This document shows, piece after piece, positions 46,939-55,521 of a stretch of 64,000 bases of DNA. Numbering within the stretch: the first letter of the stretch is position 1; each line of letters begins with the position of its first letter. Origin of the DNA: Cytophagaceae bacterium. Its GTDB lineage: Bacteria; Bacteroidota; Bacteroidia; Cytophagales; Spirosomataceae. The notes beneath the pieces were generated by a model. That model was not told where the DNA came from. It searched no databases and worked only from the letters and a program-made list of their open reading frames with translations. The stretch is from positions 115,665 through 179,664 of the forward strand of contig JAIXOL010000008.1 in the NCBI GenBank assembly GCA_027486845.1, read 5' to 3'. The position numbers and the translations under genes are program-made.

Positions 46939-47063
46939 GTGATATATTCACATGCCAATTAATATTAGATTTATCCAAATTTGACTAAAATCAAACTTTT
47001 TTTTGAATAGTATAATTTTTTAGGCTGATTTTTTGTTATAGTTTTGTAAAAAAGAATATTTCT

Positions 47064-47246
47064 ATGCTAATTATCACAAATCCAGATGCCGCTGATGCAC
47101 AACCAAAAAGAGTTGGCAAAAAGGCTGAATCGGTCATTAGAAAAATGATTGAGGACAAGAAAAAAGTGCGTGAATATATCAGAGAAGGGAAAGATTTATC
47201 TGAATTAACCAAAACCAGAGGTATCAATTTTGCAAAACCCATATAA
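47064..47246 (+). CDS. Small charged protein upstream of the DUF6169-like gene
   Basis: The 60-residue protein (MLIITNPDAADAQPKRVGKK then VREYIREGKDLSELTKTRGI) is strongly basic and probably helical. Its 3' end overlaps the next gene by 17 bases in another frame, so the two are coupled in translation. The size and arrangement are like an antitoxin next to a toxin, but no family is recognised. Confidence 0.6.
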   Translation: MLIITNPDAADAQPKRVGKKAESVIRKMIEDKKKVREYIREGKDLSELTKTRGINFAKPI

Positions 47247-47697
47247 AATTACGGAACAAGAAGATGGTTTTGTATTTGAAACTGATTTTGGTTTATCCTA
47301 CAAAATCACCTTTTTGAAACATAATGCGTTTGATGATTTAGGGTTTTCTTCTTATGAATTTGGCTTTTATCCTGTTGGTGATTCAAAAAGGTTTAAAGAC
47401 CAACGAATTGAAGACACAATCATTTTTACTCTTGATGATTTCTTTCAAAAAAATCCAGATTGTATCATTTTATATGTTTGTGATAGCTTAGATAATCGTG
47501 CAAGAGAACGCAATGTTCTTTTTAATAGATGGTACAAAAAATATGCTTCTGATGCTTTTGTAAAGTTAAACCGCAAGATTTTTGATACCGAAAATGACAT
47601 GATATATTATTTTGCTGTCGTTTTCAACCAAAACTTTATTCAGCCACTAATTATTGAATCTTTTATTGAGGCAGAAGAAACTATTTATAATAAGTAA
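47230..47697 (+). CDS. DUF6169-like protein
   Basis: The 155-residue protein starts MQNPYKITEQEDGFVFETDF, followed by a compact alpha/beta sequence with DLGFSSYEFGFYPVGDSKRF, ILYVCDSLDNRARERNVLFN and RWYKKYASDAFVKLNRKIFD. It matches what is remembered of DUF6169, a Bacteroidota family of unknown function usually paired with a small upstream gene. It must start at TTG 47230, as no ATG precedes the conserved N-terminus; this places the start inside the upstream gene. The module is closed by terminator copy 3 five bases after the stop. Confidence 0.65.
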   Translation: MQNPYKITEQEDGFVFETDFGLSYKITFLKHNAFDDLGFSSYEFGFYPVGDSKRFKDQRIEDTIIFTLDDFFQKNPDCIILYVCDSLDNRARERNVLFNRWYKKYASDAFVKLNRKIFDTENDMIYYFAVVFNQNFIQPLIIESFIEAEETIYNK

Positions 47698-47701
47698 ACA
47701 C

Positions 47702-47733
47702 AAAAAGGTCGAGCATTTTGCTTGACCTTTTTT
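47702..47733 (+). terminator. Terminator repeat, copy 3
   Basis: A 32-base copy of the rpoC terminator with one A fewer in the left arm. It starts 5 bases after the stop of the DUF6169-like gene, in the same orientation as the others. Confidence 0.9.
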
Positions 47734-47832
47734 GTGTTTATCATTACTAGGTGGAATTTCTTTAACTTTAGGCTTGAACAAAAATAAATAGTATTTTTGA
47801 GCTTAATACCTATTTTTAAAAGATCGTTTTAT

Positions 47833-49104
47833 ATGGAAAAAGATTCTCTCGAAGGCTACGTTTACATTGCAACAAATCCCGCTTACAAAGAAACAGTTAA
47901 AATTGGACTTACGCATGGACAAAAACATCCATCGACAAGAGTAAAAGAGTTATCTAAAAGTACAGAAGTATTGGACGTCTTCAAATGTGAGTGGTATATA
48001 AAAGTTAGCGACTGTAAACTTGCTGAGGCATTACTTCACAACCATTTTAATAACCGTAGAATTAAACATAACAAAGAATTTTTCCAAATAACTTTAGAAA
48101 AAGCTGTTCTTGAATCAGAAGAAACCCTTCATAACTTCTTTAAATCCCTTGATACAGATAGATTTTGCTCAATTCCAGTACAGTTTCTTCTAAGTACCGC
48201 TGTAGAAAATGAGTTGATAGAAAATAAAAATGCAGCTTTACAAAACATAAATTATCCTTCTTTGCTTACAAATGTTCAGTACGTGGATATTACAGAACGA
48301 GTAAAAGAATATTGGTACACATCTGAAATAATTTCATTACAAATATTACAAGTAGATTACGTTGGAATTTGGTTAGAAATAACAGTAAAACAAGGAATGT
48401 TTTTTGATGAATTTAGCCAAAGGATTAATATTAATAACTTCAAATCTACCCAATTAGATTTATTCAACAGCTTTGATTTGAATGAATCGATCAAAAAGAA
48501 TAGTGAAGTTTTAATCTATAATTTAAGAGACATTTTTTCTTCTTATTGTCTTATAAATGGGAAATTATTAAGCACACTGATTGAAAATTTTGAAGATAAA
48601 AATGCTGAAAATACCATAAAAGACGAAGAAGACATTGAAGAACTCGAATTACAAGATTTTGCAAATTTTAATGAAGAAGTTAGAGATGGCTGTCTTAGAA
48701 TTTTAGAAATAATTAATGCCAATTTAAAAAAGTATAAAATTTCAGGTAAAACAAAAAAGAAAAATTTATCAGAACTGACCAACGCTTTGATAAATTCCGA
48801 TTTTCCAAATTGTGAGTATTTGCTTGAAATAAACTATGAAGTTAGGAACGAGAAAGAAAGTGAATCTAAACATTGGTCAATAGAATTAGGTTGTCATGCG
48901 TTCATAGTAGAATCTTATGTTAGAACATATCAAATTGAAATAGGGGGAGATAGATTTACAAGTTTTTATTATTCACAAAATTACAATGAGTCTTGTGATA
49001 TTGAAGGCTACTTCAGTACATGGTTTGATGAGTTAGAACAATTATTAGAAAGTCAGTATGCTGAGCAATTAAGTATTGAAATTAGTTCTGATGAATTTGA
49101 GTAA
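47833..49104 (+). CDS. GIY-YIG / T5orf172 domain protein with a long unknown C-terminal region
   Basis: Starting at ATG 47833 (MEKDSLEGYVYIATNPAYKE) the protein has 423 residues. Residues about 1-105 form a T5orf172 (MUG113) type GIY-YIG domain: GYVYIATNPAYKETVKIGLT with THGQKHPSTRVKELSKSTEV, then CKLAEALLHNHFNNRRIKHN containing Glu and the His/Asn-rich helix. The remaining 300 residues have no recognised domain; they include an acidic stretch (DEEDIEELELQDFANFNEEV). Such domains occur in phage proteins and defence-related genes. It could be a nuclease or a DNA-binding remnant. The TATTTTTG at 47792-47799 is a plausible -7 box. Confidence 0.72.
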   Translation: MEKDSLEGYVYIATNPAYKETVKIGLTHGQKHPSTRVKELSKSTEVLDVFKCEWYIKVSDCKLAEALLHNHFNNRRIKHNKEFFQITLEKAVLESEETLHNFFKSLDTDRFCSIPVQFLLSTAVENELIENKNAALQNINYPSLLTNVQYVDITERVKEYWYTSEIISLQILQVDYVGIWLEITVKQGMFFDEFSQRININNFKSTQLDLFNSFDLNESIKKNSEVLIYNLRDIFSSYCLINGKLLSTLIENFEDKNAENTIKDEEDIEELELQDFANFNEEVRDGCLRILEIINANLKKYKISGKTKKKNLSELTNALINSDFPNCEYLLEINYEVRNEKESESKHWSIELGCHAFIVESYVRTYQIEIGGDRFTSFYYSQNYNESCDIEGYFSTWFDELEQLLESQYAEQLSIEISSDEFE

Positions 49105-49224
49105 CTTCTCTGCTCGGCTGATTTTAAAATCAGTCGGTATCAGCCGCTTTTAAAACAGCATTTGAGAAAGTGAGTTTGGAAAAAGCTTGACATAATGACT
49201 AAATATTTAACATTTACTCAAACA

Positions 49225-49248
49225 GAGCATTTTGCTTGACCTTTGTTT
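49225..49248 (+). repeat. Half-copy of the rpoC terminator, copy 4
   Basis: The right part of the terminator is kept (GAGCATTTTGCTTGACCTTTG) but the left arm is replaced by ACTCAAACA, so the hairpin cannot form. The following bases (TTTTGTGTTTTATT) still resemble those after copies 1 and 3. It lies between two convergent genes. Confidence 0.85.
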
Positions 49249-49271
49249 TGTGTTTTATTAATTTCAAGTAA

Positions 49272-49775
49272 TTACTGCATACCAACTGACCAAGTAGGAG
49301 GTAAATGAATGATATTTTCTTTTATCAAGTAAGACTTTTCTTTAGGAAAATAATCTTTTATCTCTTGCTTGTAAAGCATATGAATGGTATCAGACAAGCC
49401 CCGTAAGTATTTTGAGGTCTCATGGGTAGTATAACTTCCAAATATTTTTATCTGAAACCACTGTAACATATCTTGTTGATTATTGAAGGCTTTAAATCGT
49501 AAAGCCCTAAACTCCTTAATTTGCAAACTATCAATGTAACTACCAGTGTTCCCTAAACTCACCACAGAATCTACACTACCATTCTGCTCTACTTTAAATT
49601 TATATATACCAATTACAAAGCATCTACCATCTCTGGGTGCACATCTGGCTTTTAATTCATCATTAATAAATTTCCCACTTACTAATTTTGGTACGTTAAC
49701 AAAATCTTGTGCGTTTATTTTAAATGAAATTAGGAAAATAAATAGAAATTTAATCACATTTAGTTCCTGGTGCAT
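49272..49775 (-). CDS. Exported protein of unknown function
   Basis: From ATG 49775 (MHQELNVIKFLFIFLISFKI) the protein has 167 residues and a signal peptide ending near KINAQ. Its middle (RCFVIGIYKFKVEQNGSVDS followed by SVVSLGNTGSYI) resembles the C-terminal domain of TonB-like proteins or DUF-type repeats, weakly. Two Cys are close together (ARCAPRDGRCF). It overlaps the upstream lipoprotein gene by about 26 bases, so they form one transcript. A start at 49790 is also possible. Confidence 0.6.
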   Translation of the reverse strand: MHQELNVIKFLFIFLISFKINAQDFVNVPKLVSGKFINDELKARCAPRDGRCFVIGIYKFKVEQNGSVDSVVSLGNTGSYIDSLQIKEFRALRFKAFNNQQDMLQWFQIKIFGSYTTHETSKYLRGLSDTIHMLYKQEIKDYFPKEKSYLIKENIIHLPPTWSVGMQ

Positions 49776-51102
49776 TTTGGCGTGTTCCATTGATGTTTTT
49801 ATAATATGCGTTAATATTTAAAATATCTTGTTTTTGCTGCGGACTTAGATTTTGCCACGCCACTGTATCGCCGAGTCCACCCCAAGTAAGTGCAGTAGCT
49901 TCTGCGTTACTCATCAAAAATGTTAATTCCAAGGCATGAGCCATCTTATACACATATTGATTTGCCATTTCATTATGATGTATTAGTTCGTCTGTCTTTC
50001 CTTGTGAACCTAATAAAGCATGTATAGTTTCGTGTAAAATAGTAGCAGCTATGTAATTTTGTGATGCTCCTGTCAATGCATTATTGTTCAAAGTAATTTC
50101 ATGATTTTCACTGTTTAGCATTATATGGTCTCCATCATTATGTGAATCACCTGGTGCTTCTGAGTTTAGAAAAATTATATTATAGTTGGGGGATATGTTA
50201 AATTGATTTAGAATATCATTAGCTGTACCCTTCCAATTATTGTTTGATAATCTTGTTAGTGTATTAGAAAAACAAGGGTCAGTCATGTTATCAGATACTT
50301 GCATGCTACTACCACAAGGATATCCATCACTACAACCTGTACCACCAAAACCGCCTTGGTCTCCATAATTACCTGCAGCTTGGTCTTCATCATTATTATA
50401 GCCACAATCACCAGGGTGATTTATTGTGAGTGTGTGTAAGATTATACCTGCTTCTCCTTCAAGAGATTCTTGCCAAGTTATTACTTCAACCCAACCTTCA
50501 CAACTTACTTTCAGAGCTTTCTGAGCATTACTTTTTAAAATTTTGCTTGAAATTTTATTGTCTTTTACCACAAACCCTCTCAAAAAATTCTCATTTACAT
50601 CTGATATCAATGTATAACCCCAATAGTTTTTGATATTTGAGTCTTTATATTTTTTTTCATCGGGAATATATGTATATATTTCATACGTTTTTACTCCTAA
50701 ATTATTCTCTCGTATGATTAAATTCTTGGAAACATTGGGCAACTTTCTGTCTTTGTAACATTTAGCTGATATAGCAGCAAAAGCTTTTTCATCAATGCTT
50801 GATTTAGTATTAAAAATCGGAATGCTAATATAACTTGAATTATCTTCCTTATTTTTAATCTTACTTGCCTTTTTCCAATCAAAATATAAGTAATACCTAC
50901 TATTGATATTATCTCTTAACTGCTTTTTAGGGATAATTTCTTTGTAAAAATAGTCTTTAGCTTGAGTAATATCATCACTCTCAAGTACTAATTTTTGTTT
51001 TAAATTATCTGTTGATACAACTTCGCCTTTATCACAAGCAGAAAAAAAGATAAGAAGTAAAATAATTGAAAATACTTTTGAAACAGTAAGTTTTGATTTC
51101 AT
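49750..51102 (-). CDS. Lipoprotein with an HExxH metallopeptidase-like domain
   Basis: The 450-residue protein has a lipoprotein signal (KVFSIILLLIFFSACDKG, lipid-bearing Cys 23). Residues about 25-210 are an unknown N-terminal part; about 225-265 is a Gly/Cys-rich linker. The C-terminal 180 residues carry ATILHETIHALLGSQGKTDE, a zinc-protease-like HExxH motif, with a Glu in LIHHNEMANQYVYKM further on that could be the third ligand. No substrate can be assigned. It has the look of a secreted effector-type peptidase domain on the cell surface. The downstream exported protein overlaps its 3' end and might be a partner. Confidence 0.7.
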   Translation of the reverse strand: MKSKLTVSKVFSIILLLIFFSACDKGEVVSTDNLKQKLVLESDDITQAKDYFYKEIIPKKQLRDNINSRYYLYFDWKKASKIKNKEDNSSYISIPIFNTKSSIDEKAFAAISAKCYKDRKLPNVSKNLIIRENNLGVKTYEIYTYIPDEKKYKDSNIKNYWGYTLISDVNENFLRGFVVKDNKISSKILKSNAQKALKVSCEGWVEVITWQESLEGEAGIILHTLTINHPGDCGYNNDEDQAAGNYGDQGGFGGTGCSDGYPCGSSMQVSDNMTDPCFSNTLTRLSNNNWKGTANDILNQFNISPNYNIIFLNSEAPGDSHNDGDHIMLNSENHEITLNNNALTGASQNYIAATILHETIHALLGSQGKTDELIHHNEMANQYVYKMAHALELTFLMSNAEATALTWGGLGDTVAWQNLSPQQKQDILNINAYYKNINGTRQNAPGTKCD

Positions 51103-51252
51103 GATTGTTTGAGTTTAATTAATTTATGTTTCACAAACTTCCAACAACTTTTTTAGCAAAAGCCTTTTTTAATTCGATAAGTTTCACCTATTTTTGGATA
51201 ACTTTTAGCTGAAATTATTCTATTATCTATATATTCCAAAACAACCTATTAC

Positions 51253-51612
51253 ATGACATTTGGCACTAAACTTCACAAACTCCGAGAAAAAAGCCGCCTT
51301 TCATAACAAGAAGTAGCAGATTTTATTGGTGTAAGCCAAAATACTTATAGCCGCTGGGAAAGCGACCTAAGTACCTTCAAAATTGAGTATTTACCAAAAC
51401 TCGCTGAGGCTTTTAAGGTAGAACCTACCGAATTAATCCCACAAGGCACAACTATAAAAATTATCAATAATCACGATAATAAAGATACCTCGGTGAATGG
51501 TTTTGAGATAAATATGGATGCAAGAGAGCTTTACAAAGATTTGCTGGCAAGTAAAAATGAAGTTATTCGCTTGCTGAAAGAAGAAAATGATAGATTGAAG
51601 AAACAGGCGTAG
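51253..51612 (+). pseudogene. XRE-family regulator broken by one nonsense codon
   Basis: ATG 51253 opens MTFGTKLHKLREKSRLS, then TAA at 51304-51306, then QEVADFIGVSQNTYSRWESD and a coiled-coil tail (LYKDLLASKNEVIRLLKEEN) to TAG 51610-51612. At the stop, relatives have Gln (LSQQEVA), so a single C-to-T change made CAA into TAA within the helix-turn-helix. The rest of the frame is intact, which implies a recent loss or a sequencing error. Terminator copy 5 follows 18 bases after the final stop. Confidence 0.85.
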
Positions 51613-51630
51613 TAGAAATATACAAACAAC

Positions 51631-51660
51631 AAAGGTCGAGCATTTTGCTTGACCTTTTTT
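51631..51660 (+). terminator. Terminator repeat, copy 5
   Basis: A 30-base copy (AAAGGTCGAGC ... GCTTGACCTTTTTT) with a shortened A-run but an intact stem. It ends the XRE module and is the last copy in the window. Confidence 0.9.
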
Positions 51661-51688
51661 GTTTAGTTCAGATATGCCCAATTACATA

Positions 51689-51732
51689 AAAACCCAACCG
51701 CCTCAAAAATTCTTTAAAGTCGGTTGGGATTT
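51689..51732 (-). terminator. Terminator of the SNF2 helicase gene
   Basis: CCCAACCG (51693-51700) and CGGTTGGG (51721-51728) form a perfect stem; on the minus strand a run of T follows. It is 21 bases downstream of the helicase stop codon. Confidence 0.75.
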
Positions 51733-51752
51733 AGGAATATTGCGGTAAGAAT

Positions 51753-54698
51753 TTACTCCAATAAACTCAAAATATCATCTTTTGAAAGCGATTTTACGAA
51801 GTTTTCTTCGGTAGTAATGAGGTTATCGAAAAGCTTACGTTTGTTTCGTTGTAAGGTAAGAATCTTCTCTTCTACCGAATTACGAGTGATAAATTTGTAG
51901 GTAAAAACCGTATTTTGCTGCCCAATTCGGTGAGCCCTATCAATAGCTTGTGCTTCAATAGCAGGATTCCACCACGGGTCGAGCAAGAAAACGTATTCGG
52001 CGGCCGTTAGGTTTAGTCCTAAACCTCCCGCTTTCAACGAAATCAAAAAAATCTTTATCGAATCATCATTCTGAAAAATATCTACTTGCTCTTGGCGGTT
52101 GGTAGTTGAACCATCCAAATAACAATATCGAATGTTATTCTTCTCCAAATAATTTCTATAAATAACCAAATGCTTCACAAACTGACTGAAAACCAGCACT
52201 TTATGTCCTTCTTCGATGATGATTTCGAGTTTTTGTAATACCTCTTCATTTTTACCCGAATCGCCTTCATAATCTTGGTCAATCATTTGTGGGTGATTGG
52301 CTAACTGACGTAATTTTGTCAAACCTTGCAACACCGCCATTTGAGATTTTCCAAAACCTTTTTCTTCGATTTGTTCCAAAATGATGTTTCTATAATACGA
52401 TTTGGCTTCTTCGTAGCATTTTTCTTGCTCTTCGGTCATGTCGCAATAATGAATACTTTCGACTTTCGGCGGAAGTTCTGTAGCAACTTGCGATTTATGT
52501 CGACGCAACATAAAAGGCTTAATAAGGCTATATAAACGCTTGTTTTGCTTTTCGTCTTGGTGTTTTTCAATCGGAATTTGGTATTCGTTTTTGAAATAAC
52601 TTTGCGTACCCAAAAGCCCAGGATTAATAAACGTCATTTGTGTCCATAAATCCATCGTGCTGTTTTCGAGTGGCGTACCAGTCAGAATCAAGCGATTGGC
52701 TGAATTGAGCTGCATAACGGCCTTAGAAATATGCGAACTTGGATTTTTGATTGATTGAGATTCGTCCAAAACCACATAATTAAAACGGTAATCTTTGATA
52801 AAATCAATATCAATTCTGAGAATTCCGTAGGAAGTCAAAATCAAGTCATAATTATCGAATTGCTCTGTATTTTTCTCTCGATTAGAGCCTGTATAAATAA
52901 ACACCCGAAGGTTCGGCGTAAACTTTTCAATTTCCTTTAACCAATTATAAATCAACGAAGTAGGCATAACCAACAAGCTAGGATTTTCCGCAAGGCCATA
53001 TTCCTTTAATGATTGCAAAAACGCCAATGTTTGAATGGTTTTACCCAAACCCATATCATCGGCCAAGCAGCCACCTAATTTGTATTCGGCTAAGAACCGC
53101 ATCCAATCATAGCCCGCTTTTTGATAAGGTCTAAGATTAGCCTTTAAGCCTTTGGGAAGTTCGAATTGACCAATTTTATCAAAATTTCGCAGCCTTTCCA
53201 ATTTTCGAGTAATGACCGAAAAGGCCAATCCTTCGTCGGTCAAATCTTGTACTAAAACAAGATGATGTTTTTTCAAAATCGTAATATCGCTTTCTTCAAG
53301 ATTATCGACATAACTAAACAATTCTGAATATCTCGTAAACCATTCTTCAGGAATAACCGCAATTTGTCCATTTGGTAGTGTAAACTCTCGTTTATTAGCC
53401 AAAATCAAGTTCCGAAGTTTCAGAAATGGAATCTCAAATTCACCAAAACGAACCTTTGCTTTTATATCAAACCAGTCGTTTTTTTCTTCGATATGTACCT
53501 CAATCGACGAATATCCCAAGAAATATTGCTTCTGATTTTGATTATTATCAGCTTGTTTAACCTCAAAATTATTTTCTTCCAGTATCTTCGCATTGCTCTG
53601 CAACCACGAAAAAGCGTGTCGTTTTAGCACTAATTTTCGACCTTGACGAACATCTAAACCCAAGGTTTTTAGTAAATTTACCTGTGCCTTTTCGTATTTT
53701 AAATCTCGTTTTACTTTATGAAAAAGCCAGCTATCGCCCGCACGCTCAACACTGACGTAAGACTCGGCCGAAAAATTATCGAAGCGAAAAGTATAATTGC
53801 CATATTGAAATGATAAATCAAAAACGATTTTATTTTCATCATCATTTTCTTCTTCTTTATTCTTATCAAATAACTCTACGGCCACTTTTTGATTGGCCAT
53901 CACTTCTGAAATTAACAAAACAGGCTTCGATTCATGTTTCTCAAATCTGATTTCAAATCCTTGAGCAAAAACATCGAATTGAGCAATTAGTGGAGCAATA
54001 AATTTTCGGTAGTAGGTTTCCTCAATATTTCGAGGAATAATAATATGGTTTTTATTCAGGAACGGCTTTAATTTTTTACCATCAACTTGTTTGTCAAAAT
54101 GGTATAATTTATCGTCAATCAATAACCAAGCTGGTTCTTCGCACAAAATTCGGGCATTTTTAAACTGAAAATGAACTCGTTCGCCCTCGCATTTGATACT
54201 CGGAAAATAATGCGTATTTTCTTCATTCCGAATAAAATTAAAGTAAGCTTTTGCCCCCTCTTGAATTTTATTGATGGCTTTCCAAGTAGGGTCACCATCG
54301 TTGCTCATGATATAAAGCGGCTTTTTCAGCAATTTCTCCAAGATTTCAGCTCGGCGTTTTTCCATATAGCTATGAATCGTTTCTTGCAACAGTTTATCGC
54401 CTTTTTCGAGGTCGAATATTTTCAAGAAAAAATCAAGTGGAGCGAGCTTTTTGGAACTAAACTTCTTAACAACAACGTCTTGTTGCATAGCTTCAGTAAG
54501 TTTGACTAGCGTGAAATCGTCGGCATCAATTCGTTCGGAAAATTCAGCTATATTTTTCGACGAAACACTTTGATTTTGGAGTGTAAGTTCACCTTTACTA
54601 TTGAGTTGCACCACAAAGGCTTCAAACAAAAATCCCAAATATTCGTGCTCAAATAACGAATAGACCATCTGAAAAGGTTGTAGTGTAGATACTTTCAT
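51753..54698 (-). CDS. SNF2-family DEAD/DEAH-box helicase
   Basis: This Swi2/Snf2 ATPase has 981 residues from ATG 54698 (MKVSTLQPFQMVYSLFEHEY). The N-terminal 500 residues are the divergent region common to bacterial members. The motor core follows: GGCLADDMGLGKTIQTLAFL (motif I), VVLDESQSIKNPSSHIS (motif II, DESQ), RLILTGTPLENSTMDLWTQM (III), and in the second lobe FLISLKAGGLGLNLTAAEYV with DPWWNPAIEAQAIDRAHRIG (V-VI). Such proteins remodel RNA polymerase or protein-DNA complexes; the classical bacterial example is RapA, but this belongs to another, widespread group. No methylase or nuclease neighbour suggests a defence role. Confidence 0.92.
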   Translation of the reverse strand: MKVSTLQPFQMVYSLFEHEYLGFLFEAFVVQLNSKGELTLQNQSVSSKNIAEFSERIDADDFTLVKLTEAMQQDVVVKKFSSKKLAPLDFFLKIFDLEKGDKLLQETIHSYMEKRRAEILEKLLKKPLYIMSNDGDPTWKAINKIQEGAKAYFNFIRNEENTHYFPSIKCEGERVHFQFKNARILCEEPAWLLIDDKLYHFDKQVDGKKLKPFLNKNHIIIPRNIEETYYRKFIAPLIAQFDVFAQGFEIRFEKHESKPVLLISEVMANQKVAVELFDKNKEEENDDENKIVFDLSFQYGNYTFRFDNFSAESYVSVERAGDSWLFHKVKRDLKYEKAQVNLLKTLGLDVRQGRKLVLKRHAFSWLQSNAKILEENNFEVKQADNNQNQKQYFLGYSSIEVHIEEKNDWFDIKAKVRFGEFEIPFLKLRNLILANKREFTLPNGQIAVIPEEWFTRYSELFSYVDNLEESDITILKKHHLVLVQDLTDEGLAFSVITRKLERLRNFDKIGQFELPKGLKANLRPYQKAGYDWMRFLAEYKLGGCLADDMGLGKTIQTLAFLQSLKEYGLAENPSLLVMPTSLIYNWLKEIEKFTPNLRVFIYTGSNREKNTEQFDNYDLILTSYGILRIDIDFIKDYRFNYVVLDESQSIKNPSSHISKAVMQLNSANRLILTGTPLENSTMDLWTQMTFINPGLLGTQSYFKNEYQIPIEKHQDEKQNKRLYSLIKPFMLRRHKSQVATELPPKVESIHYCDMTEEQEKCYEEAKSYYRNIILEQIEEKGFGKSQMAVLQGLTKLRQLANHPQMIDQDYEGDSGKNEEVLQKLEIIIEEGHKVLVFSQFVKHLVIYRNYLEKNNIRYCYLDGSTTNRQEQVDIFQNDDSIKIFLISLKAGGLGLNLTAAEYVFLLDPWWNPAIEAQAIDRAHRIGQQNTVFTYKFITRNSVEEKILTLQRNKRKLFDNLITTEENFVKSLSKDDILSLLE

Positions 54699-54954
54699 AT
54701 TAACAAAATAGGAAGCCCTCCCACTCGGGAATTTGGGTGAAACCAATCTTATCTGTGTCATTTCTCAAATTTAGAATTAAATCAAACCACAAAAATGAGT
54801 AAGATTAGCCTGTAAATCAAATTTAGAGCTCCATAAAGTAATGTTTGAAATAAAAATAATATTTAGGCTAAAACCCAAACAACGAATATAGATAAACTCC
54901 AGCAGGACAACAAAGAAGATGGTCGTTTTTATTTAATGGAATCCGAAAAGTTTA

Positions 54955-55022
54955 TCACTAAGACACTTAGTAAACTAAAGTTACACTTAGTGATACTCTG
55001 TATTCTTCGTGTCTTTGTGGTA
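54955..55022. repeat. Dispersed-repeat-like intergenic sequence
   Basis: The stretch contains CACTAAGACACTTAGT, ACACTTAGTGATACTCTG and CTTCGTGTCTTTGTGGT, words that recur in non-coding DNA of many Bacteroidota (from memory). ACTAAG / CTTAGT copies form short inverted repeats. The rest of the 328-base gap between the helicase and folA is empty. Confidence 0.5.
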
Positions 55023-55026
55023 AAAC

Positions 55027-55521
55027 TCACCTCCGCACTAACTCAACAAAATCAAAATCGTATTCATTTTTTTCGTCTTTTTGATGCGAAACTCTTGCAA
55101 TTTCATTCCATTCGTCAGTATTAAGAGCAGGAAAAAACGCATCTCCTTCGATAGAGGCTTTAACTTCGGTGAGGTATATTTTATCAGTAATTTTTATGGC
55201 TTGTTCATAAACATTTCCACCACCAATTATGAATACTTCTTCACTTCCTGAGTGATTTTTAGCAATTTCTATGGCAGTTTCGAGCGAGTTTACTTTCAAA
55301 ACTCCTTCTGGTAGAGTCAAATCTTTTTGGCGAGAAATAACAATATTCGTGCGACTGGGCAATGGTCGACCTATTGACTCAAAAGTTTTTCGTCCCATAA
55401 TGACAGAATGCCCAGTTGTCAGCATTCTAAACTGCTTCAAGTCAGCCGAGAGCTTCCAAAGTAATAGATTGTCTTTCCCGATTACGCCATTTTCGGCTGT
55501 AGCTACTATAATTGAAATCAT
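55027..55521 (-). CDS. folA: Dihydrofolate reductase
   Basis: FolA reduces dihydrofolate to tetrahydrofolate with NADPH. The 164-residue protein shows the N-terminal ISIIVATAENGVIGKDNLLL with the catalytic acidic residue region (WKLSADLKQF), GHSVIMGRKTFESIGRPLPS (NADPH binding), TNIVISRQ, and VFIIGGGNVYEQAIKITDKI. Length is typical. thyA, its usual neighbour, is not in view. Confidence 0.95.
   Translation of the reverse strand: MISIIVATAENGVIGKDNLLLWKLSADLKQFRMLTTGHSVIMGRKTFESIGRPLPSRTNIVISRQKDLTLPEGVLKVNSLETAIEIAKNHSGSEEVFIIGGGNVYEQAIKITDKIYLTEVKASIEGDAFFPALNTDEWNEIARVSHQKDEKNEYDFDFVELVRR

Noticed and set aside
51304..51306. TAA in the XRE gene as a recoded sense codon
   Set aside because: TAA is used as the normal stop throughout the window and no recoding signal is visible; a point mutation explains it better.
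46172..51660. Repeated 30-base sequence as a CRISPR array
   Set aside because: Copies are 0.7 to 2.4 kb apart with genes between them, and each is a typical terminator hairpin; there are no short spacers.
46172..51660. A true integron with attC sites
   Set aside because: The repeats are short, identical intrinsic terminators lacking the paired R/L boxes of attC sites, and no integron integrase gene is in the window.
51753..54698. SNF2 helicase as part of a DISARM- or similar defence system
   Set aside because: No methylase, nuclease or DUF1998 gene accompanies it; the neighbour is folA and the subfamily is a common chromosomal one.
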